From an uncultured Vampirovibrio sp. (GTDB taxonomy: Bacteria > Cyanobacteriota > Vampirovibrionia > Gastranaerophilales > Gastranaerophilaceae), in assembly GCA_910584405.1 (NCBI GenBank), contig CAJUAL010000011.1, positions 1 through 64,000 on the forward strand: a DNA stretch of 64,000 nt, written 5' to 3'. Numbering within the stretch: the stretch's first letter is position 1; every line of letters begins with the position of its first letter. Below are positions 22,353 through 30,025 of this stretch, piece after piece. The position numbers and the translations under genes are program-made. Below the pieces are notes generated by a model. It saw only the letters and a program-made list of their open reading frames with translations. It was not told where the DNA came from and searched no databases.

Positions 22353-23864
22353 ATGTATTTTAATATTAATTTTGCCCCTGCAAAAACTCAATTTAATACG
22401 ATTTTACCAAATAAAAATATTCAAAATCGTACCTATATTAAAGCAAAATCTGCTGTGGATACTTTTACATTTACAGGAAGATCAGAAGCATCCCAGTATG
22501 GTAATGTTTTTGAATACTTGGCAGCAGGTATTCTTGAAGCCAAGTCTAAAAAGTACGGAGTAAACGGCGGGATGTTATCTTCAAATAATATAACTGCGAC
22601 AGTTGACAAATTGTTTGACGAGGACAAAATATTTTTACCTTATCCTATGACATTACATGAAAAAATTAAATGGAAAAATTATATTCCGCAAGATATCAGG
22701 GAAGGTTCTGTCGAAAAGATTAATCAAGCCAGAGTTGCAAGAATGAATGATTGGCAAAACTTTTTAGAAAATCCTGAGAAAGTTGATGCGATGTTTGGCG
22801 GTTATAATGACGCATTAGTTAAGAAAATAAAAAATAATAATGCCTTAAAATTAGTTATTTGGAACGCTGTAACCAGTGAATTAAAAGAAAATAACCGTCA
22901 TATTCCTGTTCCGTTTAATGAAAAAGCATTATTAGAAACAATTGAAGGTTTTGAAGAAATTAAACCTAAAGACAGAGCAGTTCGTTGTGCTTCCCCTTCA
23001 TTTTTGGATATGTATACTCACAGATTACGAGATAATCTTTTAATGGATATGGGATTATCTAATAACGACGAAGTCTGGGTAAAAATTCCTTCAATTAAAC
23101 ATGATAAAGCCAATAAAGATAAAAATATTGCAAGATTGGAAATTCTGAGTTGTAAAAACTGGTGTACACGTTCAAGTGTAGATAAGGCTGAAGATGCATT
23201 ATTAGATGGTGATTTTTATATTTATTTATCGAGAGATAAATTCAATCTTTGGGAACCCTTAGTCGGTATGGCATCTTCAAAAGGTAAAATTGACCAAATT
23301 CAAGGGGTGGTAAATGATAATATTGTTCCGCTTGCTCTGGTTGATGAGATTAAATCTTTTATTGAAGATTCAAATTTAAAATGTCATACCCGAATAGTTG
23401 ATGAAGGTCCAAAGGCAGAAGTTGCCTTGTTTATCAGTGAGAAGTTAAATGAAGTAGATCCTTTAACGAAAAAATCGTTTGCAAAATCAATAAAAGAACA
23501 AGATGATGTTGCGATGTTTAAACATCTGGGAGTCCAAGTAAAAGTTTTACCAAACGGCAAGTTGGAAATTCCGGGTTATCGTCCGTCTTACTTGATGAAT
23601 TCTGAAAAAGGACTTGCTATTCCTTATTCTATGTTTGGTATTAATGAAGATGTATTACTGCGAAATGTTGAAGTTATAAATGGTAATTTTGTATTAAATC
23701 ATAATAAAAATAACCTTTATACATCTCGTATAACTGAGTTTCCGCCAAGTTTAAATACTGTTAAAGGCAGAGTCGTTTGTAATTCTAATCAATTTGAACG
23801 TTTTGGTGAAGATATAAAACGGGTTGTTGATTTTCTACCTTCAAAATATATTGTACAAAAATAA
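22353..23864 (+). CDS. Large unknown protein with WCT motif domain
   Basis: From the ATG at 22353 (behind AAAGGA) the protein has about 503 residues; the frame extends to 22251, but no better start is there. It begins with a disordered-looking stretch containing TFTFTGRS. A central segment (about 255-310) reads LEILSCKNWCTRSSVDKAEDALLDGDFYIYL...VGMASSKGKIDQIQG: a WCT motif, then a strand with D-F-Y-I-Y-L and a later I-x-x-I-x-G strand. That layout resembles small domains seen in some phage and effector proteins, but I cannot name the family. There is no signal peptide or membrane helix. Confidence 0.8.
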   Translation: MYFNINFAPAKTQFNTILPNKNIQNRTYIKAKSAVDTFTFTGRSEASQYGNVFEYLAAGILEAKSKKYGVNGGMLSSNNITATVDKLFDEDKIFLPYPMTLHEKIKWKNYIPQDIREGSVEKINQARVARMNDWQNFLENPEKVDAMFGGYNDALVKKIKNNNALKLVIWNAVTSELKENNRHIPVPFNEKALLETIEGFEEIKPKDRAVRCASPSFLDMYTHRLRDNLLMDMGLSNNDEVWVKIPSIKHDKANKDKNIARLEILSCKNWCTRSSVDKAEDALLDGDFYIYLSRDKFNLWEPLVGMASSKGKIDQIQGVVNDNIVPLALVDEIKSFIEDSNLKCHTRIVDEGPKAEVALFISEKLNEVDPLTKKSFAKSIKEQDDVAMFKHLGVQVKVLPNGKLEIPGYRPSYLMNSEKGLAIPYSMFGINEDVLLRNVEVINGNFVLNHNKNNLYTSRITEFPPSLNTVKGRVVCNSNQFERFGEDIKRVVDFLPSKYIVQK

Positions 23865-23892
23865 AAGGAGTGAAAGTTAGGCTTCACCCCTT
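23865..23892 (+). terminator. Hairpin after the WCT-motif gene
   Basis: AAGGAGTGAA and TTCACCCCTT form a stem with one mismatch and an 8-nt loop directly after the stop codon. No T run follows, so it is at best a weak terminator or an mRNA 3' end structure. Confidence 0.35.
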
Positions 23893-23928
23893 AGTGTACA
23901 GTTGGTTTGTAAATGTAAAATAAGGTGT

Positions 23929-23950
23929 AGTGTTAGCTATACCTAACACT
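23929..23950 (-). terminator. Hairpin over the stop of the His-tailed membrane protein gene
   Basis: A perfect 8-bp inverted repeat AGTGTTAG-CTATAC-CTAACACT overlaps the minus-strand stop codon (23943-23945). There is no T run. Confidence 0.35.
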
Positions 23951-24956
23951 TGTTTCGTAAAAAATGAGCTTGTTTTTCGTGATGGGAATGTTTGTCGTGG
24001 TTACGATAGCCTATCCCCGCACGATAACCTGAAACTGAATATAATAACGGTAATGAAGGTTCAATCCATTTTAGCCCTGATAAAAGTGACACGGTTGCTA
24101 TATCATCTGCGTGAAGACTTAAATCAAGCAGTTCAGGTGTTCTGTATTCTTTATTTTGATATTTTTTTGATACAAGCGGATTAATAAGTTTATTTCCTAT
24201 GTAATTTGCCATAACGCTTCCGCCGATTACGCCTGTTGTAAGGATTCCGCCAACCATACCAAGACATCTTGCTGATTTTGATTTTATATTCATTTTTTCT
24301 AATGCTCCAAGAGCTAATCCTGCGCCGATGTTACATAAGAAAATGTTTGCAAGGTATTGATAAATTCCTTCGTTAATTTTATTAGGAATCCTGTCTTTCC
24401 AGTTTTTTTCGGTTAATCTGTCTGCGATCACTCCGCCTGTTATTCCACCAGCAACAGGTACGGCACCATATATTGAAAGCCAGCCGATTTCTTTAAAAAT
24501 ATCTTTTGCTTTAATATTATCAGGTGGCGGAATTAGTTTATTAACAAGTTTTTTATCCGCATTTTGGTTTAAAATATCAATTTCTTTTAATGATAAAATC
24601 TTTGTTTTTGCTTTATTTAACAGTTTTCCGATATTGTCGTTAACGGTGTTATGTGAAAGATATTCAGAAATTATTTCTGTGTTATCTTTTTTAATTTCTT
24701 TGACTGTTTTTGAATTTACTCTTTTTGTTATTGCTGCTGCAATTTTTGGTGCTTTTATTGCTGAAAATATAGTTGTACCAAGTATTATTGCTGATTTTAA
24801 GCCTGCTTTTGTTTTTTTACCTTCCGGGGCTTGTTTTATTTGGTTTCCTGTAACAATCAAGCTTGCAGTTGTTAAAATTGCGGGTACGCTTCTGTTTATA
24901 TTGGCTGTTAATAGGGGTTGATCTAAGAATTTTCCTATTGATGATACTTTTATCAT
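23943..24956 (-). CDS. Membrane protein of unknown function, DtxR-linked, His-rich C-terminus
   Basis: Protein of 337 residues with several hydrophobic segments, including Gly-rich helices (AVPVAGGITGGVIAD, CLGMVGGILTTGVIGGSVMANYIG), and a soluble basic stretch at about 75-140. It ends in a His-rich tail, HDKHSHHEKQAHF, which could bind metal. Its start overlaps the stop of a DtxR/MntR-family regulator gene by 4 bp, so the pair is one translationally coupled unit controlled from one metal-box-like operator. No known metal-transporter signature is seen. A role in iron or manganese handling is inference from context and tail. Confidence 0.8.
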   Translation of the reverse strand: MIKVSSIGKFLDQPLLTANINRSVPAILTTASLIVTGNQIKQAPEGKKTKAGLKSAIILGTTIFSAIKAPKIAAAITKRVNSKTVKEIKKDNTEIISEYLSHNTVNDNIGKLLNKAKTKILSLKEIDILNQNADKKLVNKLIPPPDNIKAKDIFKEIGWLSIYGAVPVAGGITGGVIADRLTEKNWKDRIPNKINEGIYQYLANIFLCNIGAGLALGALEKMNIKSKSARCLGMVGGILTTGVIGGSVMANYIGNKLINPLVSKKYQNKEYRTPELLDLSLHADDIATVSLLSGLKWIEPSLPLLYSVSGYRAGIGYRNHDKHSHHEKQAHFLRNKC

Positions 24957-25381
24957 TGTTTGTGTATTTCCTTTTTAAAATTTTCTGTAATCTCTTTGTT
25001 TTTTTGACAAAATTCTGTAAATAAAGTCATTCTATCCAGTATATTTTGTGAAACTATGTGTTCAATTTTACAGGCGTTTTCACCTGCTTCTGCAGAGTAA
25101 ACATCAAGTACTGTTTCAAAAAAGTCTTTTATTGTGTAATGTTTATCATATACTTTTTTAGCTTCTTCAATACCGGTTTTTGTTAATGAAATTGCTTCAT
25201 AACTGTTGTATTTTATAAGTTCTTTTTTTACAAGTCTGGATAAAGCTTCAGATACGGAGGCTCTTGAGATATTCAATTTTCTGGCTAATTCGGCACCTTT
25301 TAGGGGTGTATCATTAAGGTGAGCTATATAAATCTCTTCTAAATAATCTTCAAGTCCCGAAGTCAGAGTTTTTGTAGACAT
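24953..25381 (-). CDS. DtxR/MntR-family metal-dependent regulator
   Basis: Regulator of 142 residues with the family layout: winged helix (LEDYLEEIYIAHL, GAELARKLNISRASVSEALSRLVKKELI) followed by the metal-binding and dimerisation helices (ACKIEHIVSQNILDRM). The Glu-His pair in the KIEHIVS helix matches metal ligands in this family. There is no SH3-like third domain, as in MntR. It is first in an operon with the His-tailed membrane protein. A palindromic site lies about 40 bp upstream. Whether it senses Mn or Fe is not determinable here. Confidence 0.92.
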   Translation of the reverse strand: MSTKTLTSGLEDYLEEIYIAHLNDTPLKGAELARKLNISRASVSEALSRLVKKELIKYNSYEAISLTKTGIEEAKKVYDKHYTIKDFFETVLDVYSAEAGENACKIEHIVSQNILDRMTLFTEFCQKNKEITENFKKEIHKQ

Positions 25382-25416
25382 AATAAAAACCTCGTAAAAT
25401 CTTTACGGATTAATTG

Positions 25417-25430
25417 TAAGGCATGCCTAA
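25417..25430. promoter_or_regulatory. DtxR/MntR-type operator
   Basis: TAAGGCATGCCTAA contains a perfect 10-bp palindrome AGGCATGCCT flanked by A/T, close to the TTAGG...CCTAA half-site pattern of DtxR-type boxes. It lies between the regulator gene and the divergent prepilin leader and could control either. Confidence 0.6.
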
Positions 25431-25449
25431 CAGTTTGTCAAGCATATTA

Positions 25450-25478
25450 TTGCAAATTGATAGAAAAAATGTTATATT
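25450..25478 (+). promoter_or_regulatory. Promoter of the poly-G prepilin locus 1
   Basis: TTGCAA (25450-25455), a 17-bp spacer and TATATT (25473-25478). It is followed within 25 bp by AGGAGG and an ATG at 25502. Confidence 0.6.
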
Positions 25479-25501
25479 GGGTAAGTCAAAAGGAGGCAAA
25501 G

Positions 25502-25558
25502 ATGTTAAGAAATAGACATAAATTAGGATTGCGGGGGGGGGTAACTCTTATTGCTTAG
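25502..25558 (+). other. Leader ORF with 9-G tract, putative phase switch of prepilin locus 1
   Basis: A strong AGGAGG precedes ATG 25502. The short frame encodes MLRNRHKLGLRGG and then stops at 25558. It contains a run of nine Gs at 25533-25541. The distance from this ATG to the prepilin frame is 2 mod 3. One extra G (or two fewer) would fuse the leader to the prepilin with no intervening stop codon. The tract reads as an OFF state of a slipped-strand switch, or a homopolymer undercall. The same leader peptide occurs at 39689. Confidence 0.7.
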
Positions 25559-25694
25559 CGCGGAGCGCTTTTTTAAGTCCTGTCATGCTGAACTTGATTC
25601 AGCATCTATCAATGTCAATAGAAATCCTAACAGGACAAATCAACATTGATAGATTCCGTGTCGGGGCACGGAATGACAATAAAAAGGGGTTTAC
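25541..25694 (+). repeat. 154-bp repeat, copy A (also at 33696-33849)
   Basis: It differs from copy B at only two adjacent bases. It starts at the last G of the poly-G tract and ends in the codons for GFT of the prepilin. It contains the 98-bp palindromic element (25581-25678). Confidence 0.9.
25581..25678. repeat. 98-bp palindromic element, copy A
   Basis: It is bounded by TGTCAT and ATGACA. It contains hairpins TGCTGAA-N4-TTCAGCA and CCGTG-N6-CACGG and a longer-range inverted repeat CTATCAATGT / ACATTGATAG. It is read through in frame as part of the prepilin N-terminal extension. Related partial copies lie near 36772-36805, 48399-48460 and 56515-56546. Confidence 0.75.
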
Positions 25695-26364
25695 TCTAGC
25701 GGAAGTTTTAATTACCCTTGGCATAATTGGTGTTGTTGCTGCTATTACTATCCCCGGTTTAATGACTGCTCATAAAGCAGCCAGAATGCGTTCTCAGTTT
25801 TTGAAATCCTATTCTACTATTCAGCAGGTTTTCAGGCAAATGGAAGCCGATGATATTTCTACTGATATAAGTTCTTATCAGGGGCAAATGGGTTCTTTTT
25901 ATAATGCTTTTAAAGTTTATTTAAAAGGTGTTCAGGAGTGCGGTGTTTATAGTAATACAAAAAATGAGTATCCGTGTTTAGGATCAAAGATTTATTATAA
26001 AAATCCGTATAAATTAATTAAAGGTCAGGGTGGATTAGGTTGGGGTCTGTTTGATGACGGTCAGCTCGTATTGCCTGACGGAACATGGCTTGCTATTGAA
26101 AATCCTAACGGAGGTAATCATGTTTGGGTATTTGTTGATATTAACGGCTCAACTACTCCTCCTAACCGTTTAGGGTATGATTTATTTACGTTTGAATTTA
26201 TAAACGGCGAATTAAGGACAATGGGTGATATTGAAACAACTTATAATGATTTGGAAAAATATTGCAGTCTATCTTCATCTGACGGGATGAACGGTATAGC
26301 TTGCGCACACAAGGCTAAGATCCGGACAGATTATTTTAAGTGGGTTATAAAAAATGTCAAATAA
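25585..26364 (+). CDS. Prepilin-like protein, poly-G phase-variable class, locus 1
   Basis: Type IV pilin-like protein. The uninterrupted frame in this assembly starts inside the palindromic element (MLNLIQHLSMS...), and the prepilin site KKG|FTLAEVLITLG comes only at about residue 35. No good ribosome-binding site precedes 25585. The natural start is probably ATG 25502, which would be joined in frame if the G tract had ten Gs. The C-terminal half carries VDINGSTTPPNRLGYDLF, the motif shared by all paralogues here, and paired cysteines. Closely related to the protein at 33740 over the N-terminal half of the mature domain. It ends flush with convergent mutS2. Confidence 0.8.
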   Translation: MLNLIQHLSMSIEILTGQINIDRFRVGARNDNKKGFTLAEVLITLGIIGVVAAITIPGLMTAHKAARMRSQFLKSYSTIQQVFRQMEADDISTDISSYQGQMGSFYNAFKVYLKGVQECGVYSNTKNEYPCLGSKIYYKNPYKLIKGQGGLGWGLFDDGQLVLPDGTWLAIENPNGGNHVWVFVDINGSTTPPNRLGYDLFTFEFINGELRTMGDIETTYNDLEKYCSLSSSDGMNGIACAHKAKIRTDYFKWVIKNVK

Positions 26365-28734
26365 TTAATTAATATCAACAACGCTCACACCATCCCCGCC
26401 TTCGGAGTCTTCCCCGGGGCGGAATTTGGCAACGTAAGGTGAAGTTTTGAGGAAATCTCTTACAGCCTGTTTTAAGGCACCCGTACCATGTCCGTGAATT
26501 ATATATACAGGTGTCAGGTTTGCAAGACTTGCCTGATCAAGGTAGCTTTCAACCTCATCAAGCGCATCTTCAACACGGTAGCCGCGAAGGTCAAGCGTTT
26601 GCGACATTGCCATTCTTCTAAGTTCAAATTTCTTAAACGAAGTTCCCGGAATTTGAACTTTTTTCGGTGCTTTGTAATTTTCATCAAGTACCGCAAGTTC
26701 ATCTTTCTTGACTTTCATTTTCATACTGCCCATATCTACAAATACACGCTTGTTTTTATCAGGAAGCGTTAAAACGGTTACTTTTTGGTGCATATTTTTA
26801 AGCATTACAACATCACCTACGACAACCTTATCCCAATCAATTTCAAGGTATTGTTGTTTTTCTGAAAATTTATTAACTTCATCACGGAATCCGTCTTCAA
26901 GTTTTGCAAGACGTGAGTATGCTCTGCGGGCAATTTTTTCTGATTTTTCTTTGCGAAGTTCGTCTAAAATTTGTTTGATTTCTCCGCGGGCTTCCATAAT
27001 TTCTGCGTCAAATTTGTTTTTTATATTTTTCAGGGTTTTTGTTTTATCTTTTTTGACCTTATTAAGGTTTTCTTCGTATTCTTTTTTAATTTCCAGTGAA
27101 GACTCTTTTAATTCTTGCGCTTGTTCAAGGTTTTTGGAAAGTTCCTGATGAGTTTCTTGTAATTTTTCAACAACTGCAACTGTCGGGTCTTTCTGGGTTA
27201 CGAGTGTTGTTTTAACTTTGTCTACGATATCTTTATCAAGTCCTAAGTTTGACGCGATAGAAATTGCGTTACTTAACCCCGGGATACCGATTAGAAGTTT
27301 ATAGGTCGGTTTTAGGGTTTCTGTATTAAATTCAACGGAGGCATTTTTAAAGAAGTTGTTTGTATATTCAAGGGCTTTTAATTCTCCGTAGTGAGTTGTT
27401 ATAACGCTTGTAACATGTTTTTGCGCAAGTTTTTCCAGTATCCCTTGAGCTAAAACGGCGCCTTCAACAGGGTCTGTTCCCGCGCAGATTTCATCTAACA
27501 GTACAAATGTTTCATTATCACTTTCTTTAAGAATTTCGATTATATTTGTCATGTGAGATGAAAATGTCGATAAACTTTGTAAGATGCTTTGAGAATCTCC
27601 GATGTCTGCAAAAACTTTTTTGAACGGATAAAGTTTTGCATGCGTACAAGGCAGAAACATTCCTGATTTTGCCATTAGTATAAATAATCCGATAGTTTTA
27701 AGGGTTACGGTTTTTCCGCCTGTGTTTGAACCTGTTATAATTACTGATTTGTAATCTTTGCCGATTTCAAAATTGTTTGAAACAACATCTTCTGTTACTT
27801 TTAACAAAAGAGGGTGTTTCATATTTTCAAAATAAATATATTTGTCTTGAGTTAATTCCGGCTCTGAGGCGTGAAGTTTTACGGCATACCTTGCTTTTGC
27901 AAAATGAAAATCTATTTCGGACATTATTTTTTCGCAAATTTCAAGTTCCGTCATATGTTCTTTTACTAAATTTGTTAATTCTACAAGGATTTTTATACAT
28001 TCTGCGTGAATTTTTGATTTAACCTCGCGAACTTTGTTATTTAAAGGTACAAGCTGTGCGGGTTCTATGTAAAATGTTTTGGCAGAAGATGATACATCAT
28101 GCACAATCCCCGGAACTTTTGTCTTATTTGAAGCCATTACCTGAAATACGATTCTGTCATCTCGCTGGGTGTAGATGTTATCTTGAAGATATTTTGAAAA
28201 ATTCGGATTATTCAAAAGTGTCTGAATTTGGTCGCGAATATTTTGTTCGGTGTCTTTTAATGATGAATAAAGTCCTTTTAATTCAGGTGTTGCATTTTGT
28301 TTTATGCGTAAACTTTCATCAAATGTATCAAAAATACGGTCTTCAAGTTCTTTATCTGATACAAGTTTAGATGCTAAATCTTTTATTATAAAATCATCGT
28401 CTGAATTATCCGTGATGAATCTTTTTAAAAGTCTTGATGATTTCATTGTTTTGGCAATGTCATTTAATTCTTCTTCCATTAAATATGATATTGCGCAGTT
28501 GTTTTTTAGTTTCTGAATATCTGCAATGTATTCTGTCGGGGTGTCTTTTGCGTGGTCTAAAATAAATTTTGCTTCGCGTGTCAGTTGAAGCTGTTGTTGA
28601 ATTTTTTCAATATTGTTTTGCGCATTCAGTCGCAGACAAAGTTTTTTACTTTGTTCAAATTTTGCAAATCCTGAAAGTTCTTCTTTAATTTTGTTAAATT
28701 CTAATGTATTATTGCTTTTTGATGTGATATCCAT
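26365..28734 (-). CDS. mutS2: MutS2 family ATPase/endonuclease
   Basis: 789-residue MutS2, a protein acting on branched DNA and, in some bacteria, on collided ribosomes. It has an N-terminal MutS core/clamp without the mismatch-recognition domain, then the ATPase: Walker A GSNTGGKTVTLK (about 335), STFSSHMTNI and Walker B LLDEICAGTDPVEGA. A long coiled coil (about 500-620), a KOW-like segment and a C-terminal Smr nuclease domain (TLDLRGYRVEDALDEVE..., IHGHGTGALKQAVRDFL) follow. The first seven codons and the bases before them recur at about 29966-30006, upstream of a prepilin/XRE cassette. Confidence 0.96.
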   Translation of the reverse strand: MDITSKSNNTLEFNKIKEELSGFAKFEQSKKLCLRLNAQNNIEKIQQQLQLTREAKFILDHAKDTPTEYIADIQKLKNNCAISYLMEEELNDIAKTMKSSRLLKRFITDNSDDDFIIKDLASKLVSDKELEDRIFDTFDESLRIKQNATPELKGLYSSLKDTEQNIRDQIQTLLNNPNFSKYLQDNIYTQRDDRIVFQVMASNKTKVPGIVHDVSSSAKTFYIEPAQLVPLNNKVREVKSKIHAECIKILVELTNLVKEHMTELEICEKIMSEIDFHFAKARYAVKLHASEPELTQDKYIYFENMKHPLLLKVTEDVVSNNFEIGKDYKSVIITGSNTGGKTVTLKTIGLFILMAKSGMFLPCTHAKLYPFKKVFADIGDSQSILQSLSTFSSHMTNIIEILKESDNETFVLLDEICAGTDPVEGAVLAQGILEKLAQKHVTSVITTHYGELKALEYTNNFFKNASVEFNTETLKPTYKLLIGIPGLSNAISIASNLGLDKDIVDKVKTTLVTQKDPTVAVVEKLQETHQELSKNLEQAQELKESSLEIKKEYEENLNKVKKDKTKTLKNIKNKFDAEIMEARGEIKQILDELRKEKSEKIARRAYSRLAKLEDGFRDEVNKFSEKQQYLEIDWDKVVVGDVVMLKNMHQKVTVLTLPDKNKRVFVDMGSMKMKVKKDELAVLDENYKAPKKVQIPGTSFKKFELRRMAMSQTLDLRGYRVEDALDEVESYLDQASLANLTPVYIIHGHGTGALKQAVRDFLKTSPYVAKFRPGEDSEGGDGVSVVDIN

Positions 28735-28756
28735 AGGTATATCATATCATAAAATT

Positions 28757-29434
28757 TTACCATGGGTAGTCTTTACGAATTTCCCAATTATCTTTCATTA
28801 TAACTGCAAGACATTCGCCATTAGTACCGGAACATGTTTTACAACAGTTTGATTTAAGAATTTCTTCTCGTGATTTATTTGCAAAATTGTATCCGTCCAG
28901 ATTTCCTGATTTTGCTAAATGAAAATAAAACACATCTTTGCCGGTAATATTTGGACCGCTAAGCCCATTATAATCAACTTCAAGAAATATATAAGGGTTG
29001 CCCCAATTGACATGACCTACAGAAATTACAGCTCCAGTCATTGTGATTAGCCGGTATTGGCTAATTGATCCGCAAAATTTTTGACCTTTAAAATTTTTTA
29101 TATTATATGTTTTATTATTTAACATACAGGCGTCATAACTATAATCAATTTTTGAGCCTTTTAAATATGGTTGTATATATTCTAATACAGTTTTACTCCA
29201 AATCTGACCTAATTCTCCCGGATTATATATATTCCATCCTTCGACCGGACCGTTTTCGTATTCTGATAATTTTATAGCTTGTGTAAGCTGCGCATGAATA
29301 TGTTTTAAATTTGTTATAGCACTTCGTTTCTGATAGTTTGCTATAAGATTAGGTATAGTTATCGCGGCAACAACTCCGATAATACCTAAAGTAATTAAAA
29401 CTTCTGATAATGTAAATGCGCAGTTCTTCTTCAT
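28757..29434 (-). CDS. Prepilin-like protein, XRE-paired (pair 2)
   Basis: Pilin-like protein of 225 residues. The start MKKNCA|FTLSEVLITLG gives an Ala at -1 of the peptidase site and Glu5, then one long hydrophobic helix. The mature domain has VDYNGLSGPNITGKDVFYF and a Cys-rich end (NCCKTCSGTNGEC), probably disulfide-bonded outside the cell. It diverges from an XRE gene at 29580 across 145 bp with a long inverted repeat. It lies just upstream of mutS2 on the same strand and is flanked by direct repeats of the mutS2 5' end. Confidence 0.9.
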   Translation of the reverse strand: MKKNCAFTLSEVLITLGIIGVVAAITIPNLIANYQKRSAITNLKHIHAQLTQAIKLSEYENGPVEGWNIYNPGELGQIWSKTVLEYIQPYLKGSKIDYSYDACMLNNKTYNIKNFKGQKFCGSISQYRLITMTGAVISVGHVNWGNPYIFLEVDYNGLSGPNITGKDVFYFHLAKSGNLDGYNFANKSREEILKSNCCKTCSGTNGECLAVIMKDNWEIRKDYPW

Positions 29435-29501
29435 GTATTTTGCTCCTATTAAATATATTTATTAAAAATCTTGTTTTTCATAAATCATATCATTATTAAT
29501 T

Positions 29502-29541
29502 AAATAATTCAATGTTTTTACTATAAAACATTAAATTATTT
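29502..29541. promoter_or_regulatory. Long operator-like inverted repeat (pair 2)
   Basis: Two 17-base arms, AAATAATTcAATGTTTT and AAAACATTaAATTATTT, are complementary except at the lower-case position and are separated by TACTAT. The repeat lies between the divergent prepilin and XRE genes, about 38 bp from the XRE start. It is the best operator candidate for that XRE protein. Confidence 0.65.
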
Positions 29542-29567
29542 CAATAGAAAATGCTTGTGTTAAATTG

Positions 29568-29573
29568 TATTAT
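29568..29573 (+). promoter_or_regulatory. -10 box of a leaderless promoter (XRE, pair 2)
   Basis: TATTAT, six nucleotides, then the ATG at 29580. No Shine-Dalgarno. Confidence 0.5.
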
Positions 29574-29579
29574 TAAAAT

Positions 29580-29891
29580 ATGGATAATAAAAAGAAGCTG
29601 GGAAAACGAATAAAAGAATTGCGCAAGAGTGCCGGTTTAACTCAGGAACAGGTTGCTGAGCAAATTGAAATGGAACAAAATACTATTAGTGTTATTGAAT
29701 CAGGTAGAAATTTCCCAACTTTGGTTACTCTTGAAAAAATAGCAAATGTGCTTAATGTTGAATTGTCAGATTTTTTTGTATATGACTATTTGGATGATGT
29801 GGATATTATTCGCGGAAATATTCAAAGTCAAATTTTGCACATGAGTGATACGAAAATTCGACAAATGTTTAAATATATGAAAACTTTATAG
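29580..29891 (+). CDS. XRE-family repressor-like protein (pair 2)
   Basis: Protein of 103 residues with a textbook Cro/C1 domain: LGKRIKELRKSAGLTQEQVAEQIEMEQNTISVIESGRNFPTLVTLEKIANVLNVELSDFF. About 35 C-terminal residues follow that may mediate dimerisation. It is head-to-head with prepilin 28757-29434. The 40-bp inverted repeat in the shared spacer suggests dimer or tetramer binding and joint control. The mRNA appears leaderless. Confidence 0.92.
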   Translation: MDNKKKLGKRIKELRKSAGLTQEQVAEQIEMEQNTISVIESGRNFPTLVTLEKIANVLNVELSDFFVYDYLDDVDIIRGNIQSQILHMSDTKIRQMFKYMKTL

Positions 29892-29965
29892 TTTGTTGTA
29901 AAATTCTTTATATATTAAAACCCCAAAACCGACTTTTTTGTTTGTTCAGTTTTAAGGTCTCAGTT

Positions 29966-30006
29966 CATGTTATTGTCGCTTTTTGATGTGATATCCATAG
30001 GTATAC
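29966..30006 (-). pseudogene. Duplicated fragment of the mutS2 5' end
   Basis: On the minus strand the segment reads ATG-GAT-ATC-ACA-TCA-AAA-AGC, identical to mutS2 codons 1-7, then diverges (S-D-N-N-M-N) and stops. About 28 bp including the bases before the ATG are identical to 28714-28741. With the genuine mutS2 start it brackets the prepilin/XRE cassette 28757-29891. Confidence 0.75.
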
Positions 30007-30025
30007 TCCATATAATAAAGAAAAG

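Noticed and set aside
26708..27148. 146-residue plus-strand frame opposite mutS2
   Set aside because: Antisense shadow of a clear mutS2 coding region; low-complexity Ser/Phe translation, no ribosome-binding site.
28735..28746. mutS2 as another leaderless gene
   Set aside because: The hexamer six bases before the ATG is TGATAT, a poor -10; left out of the leaderless list.
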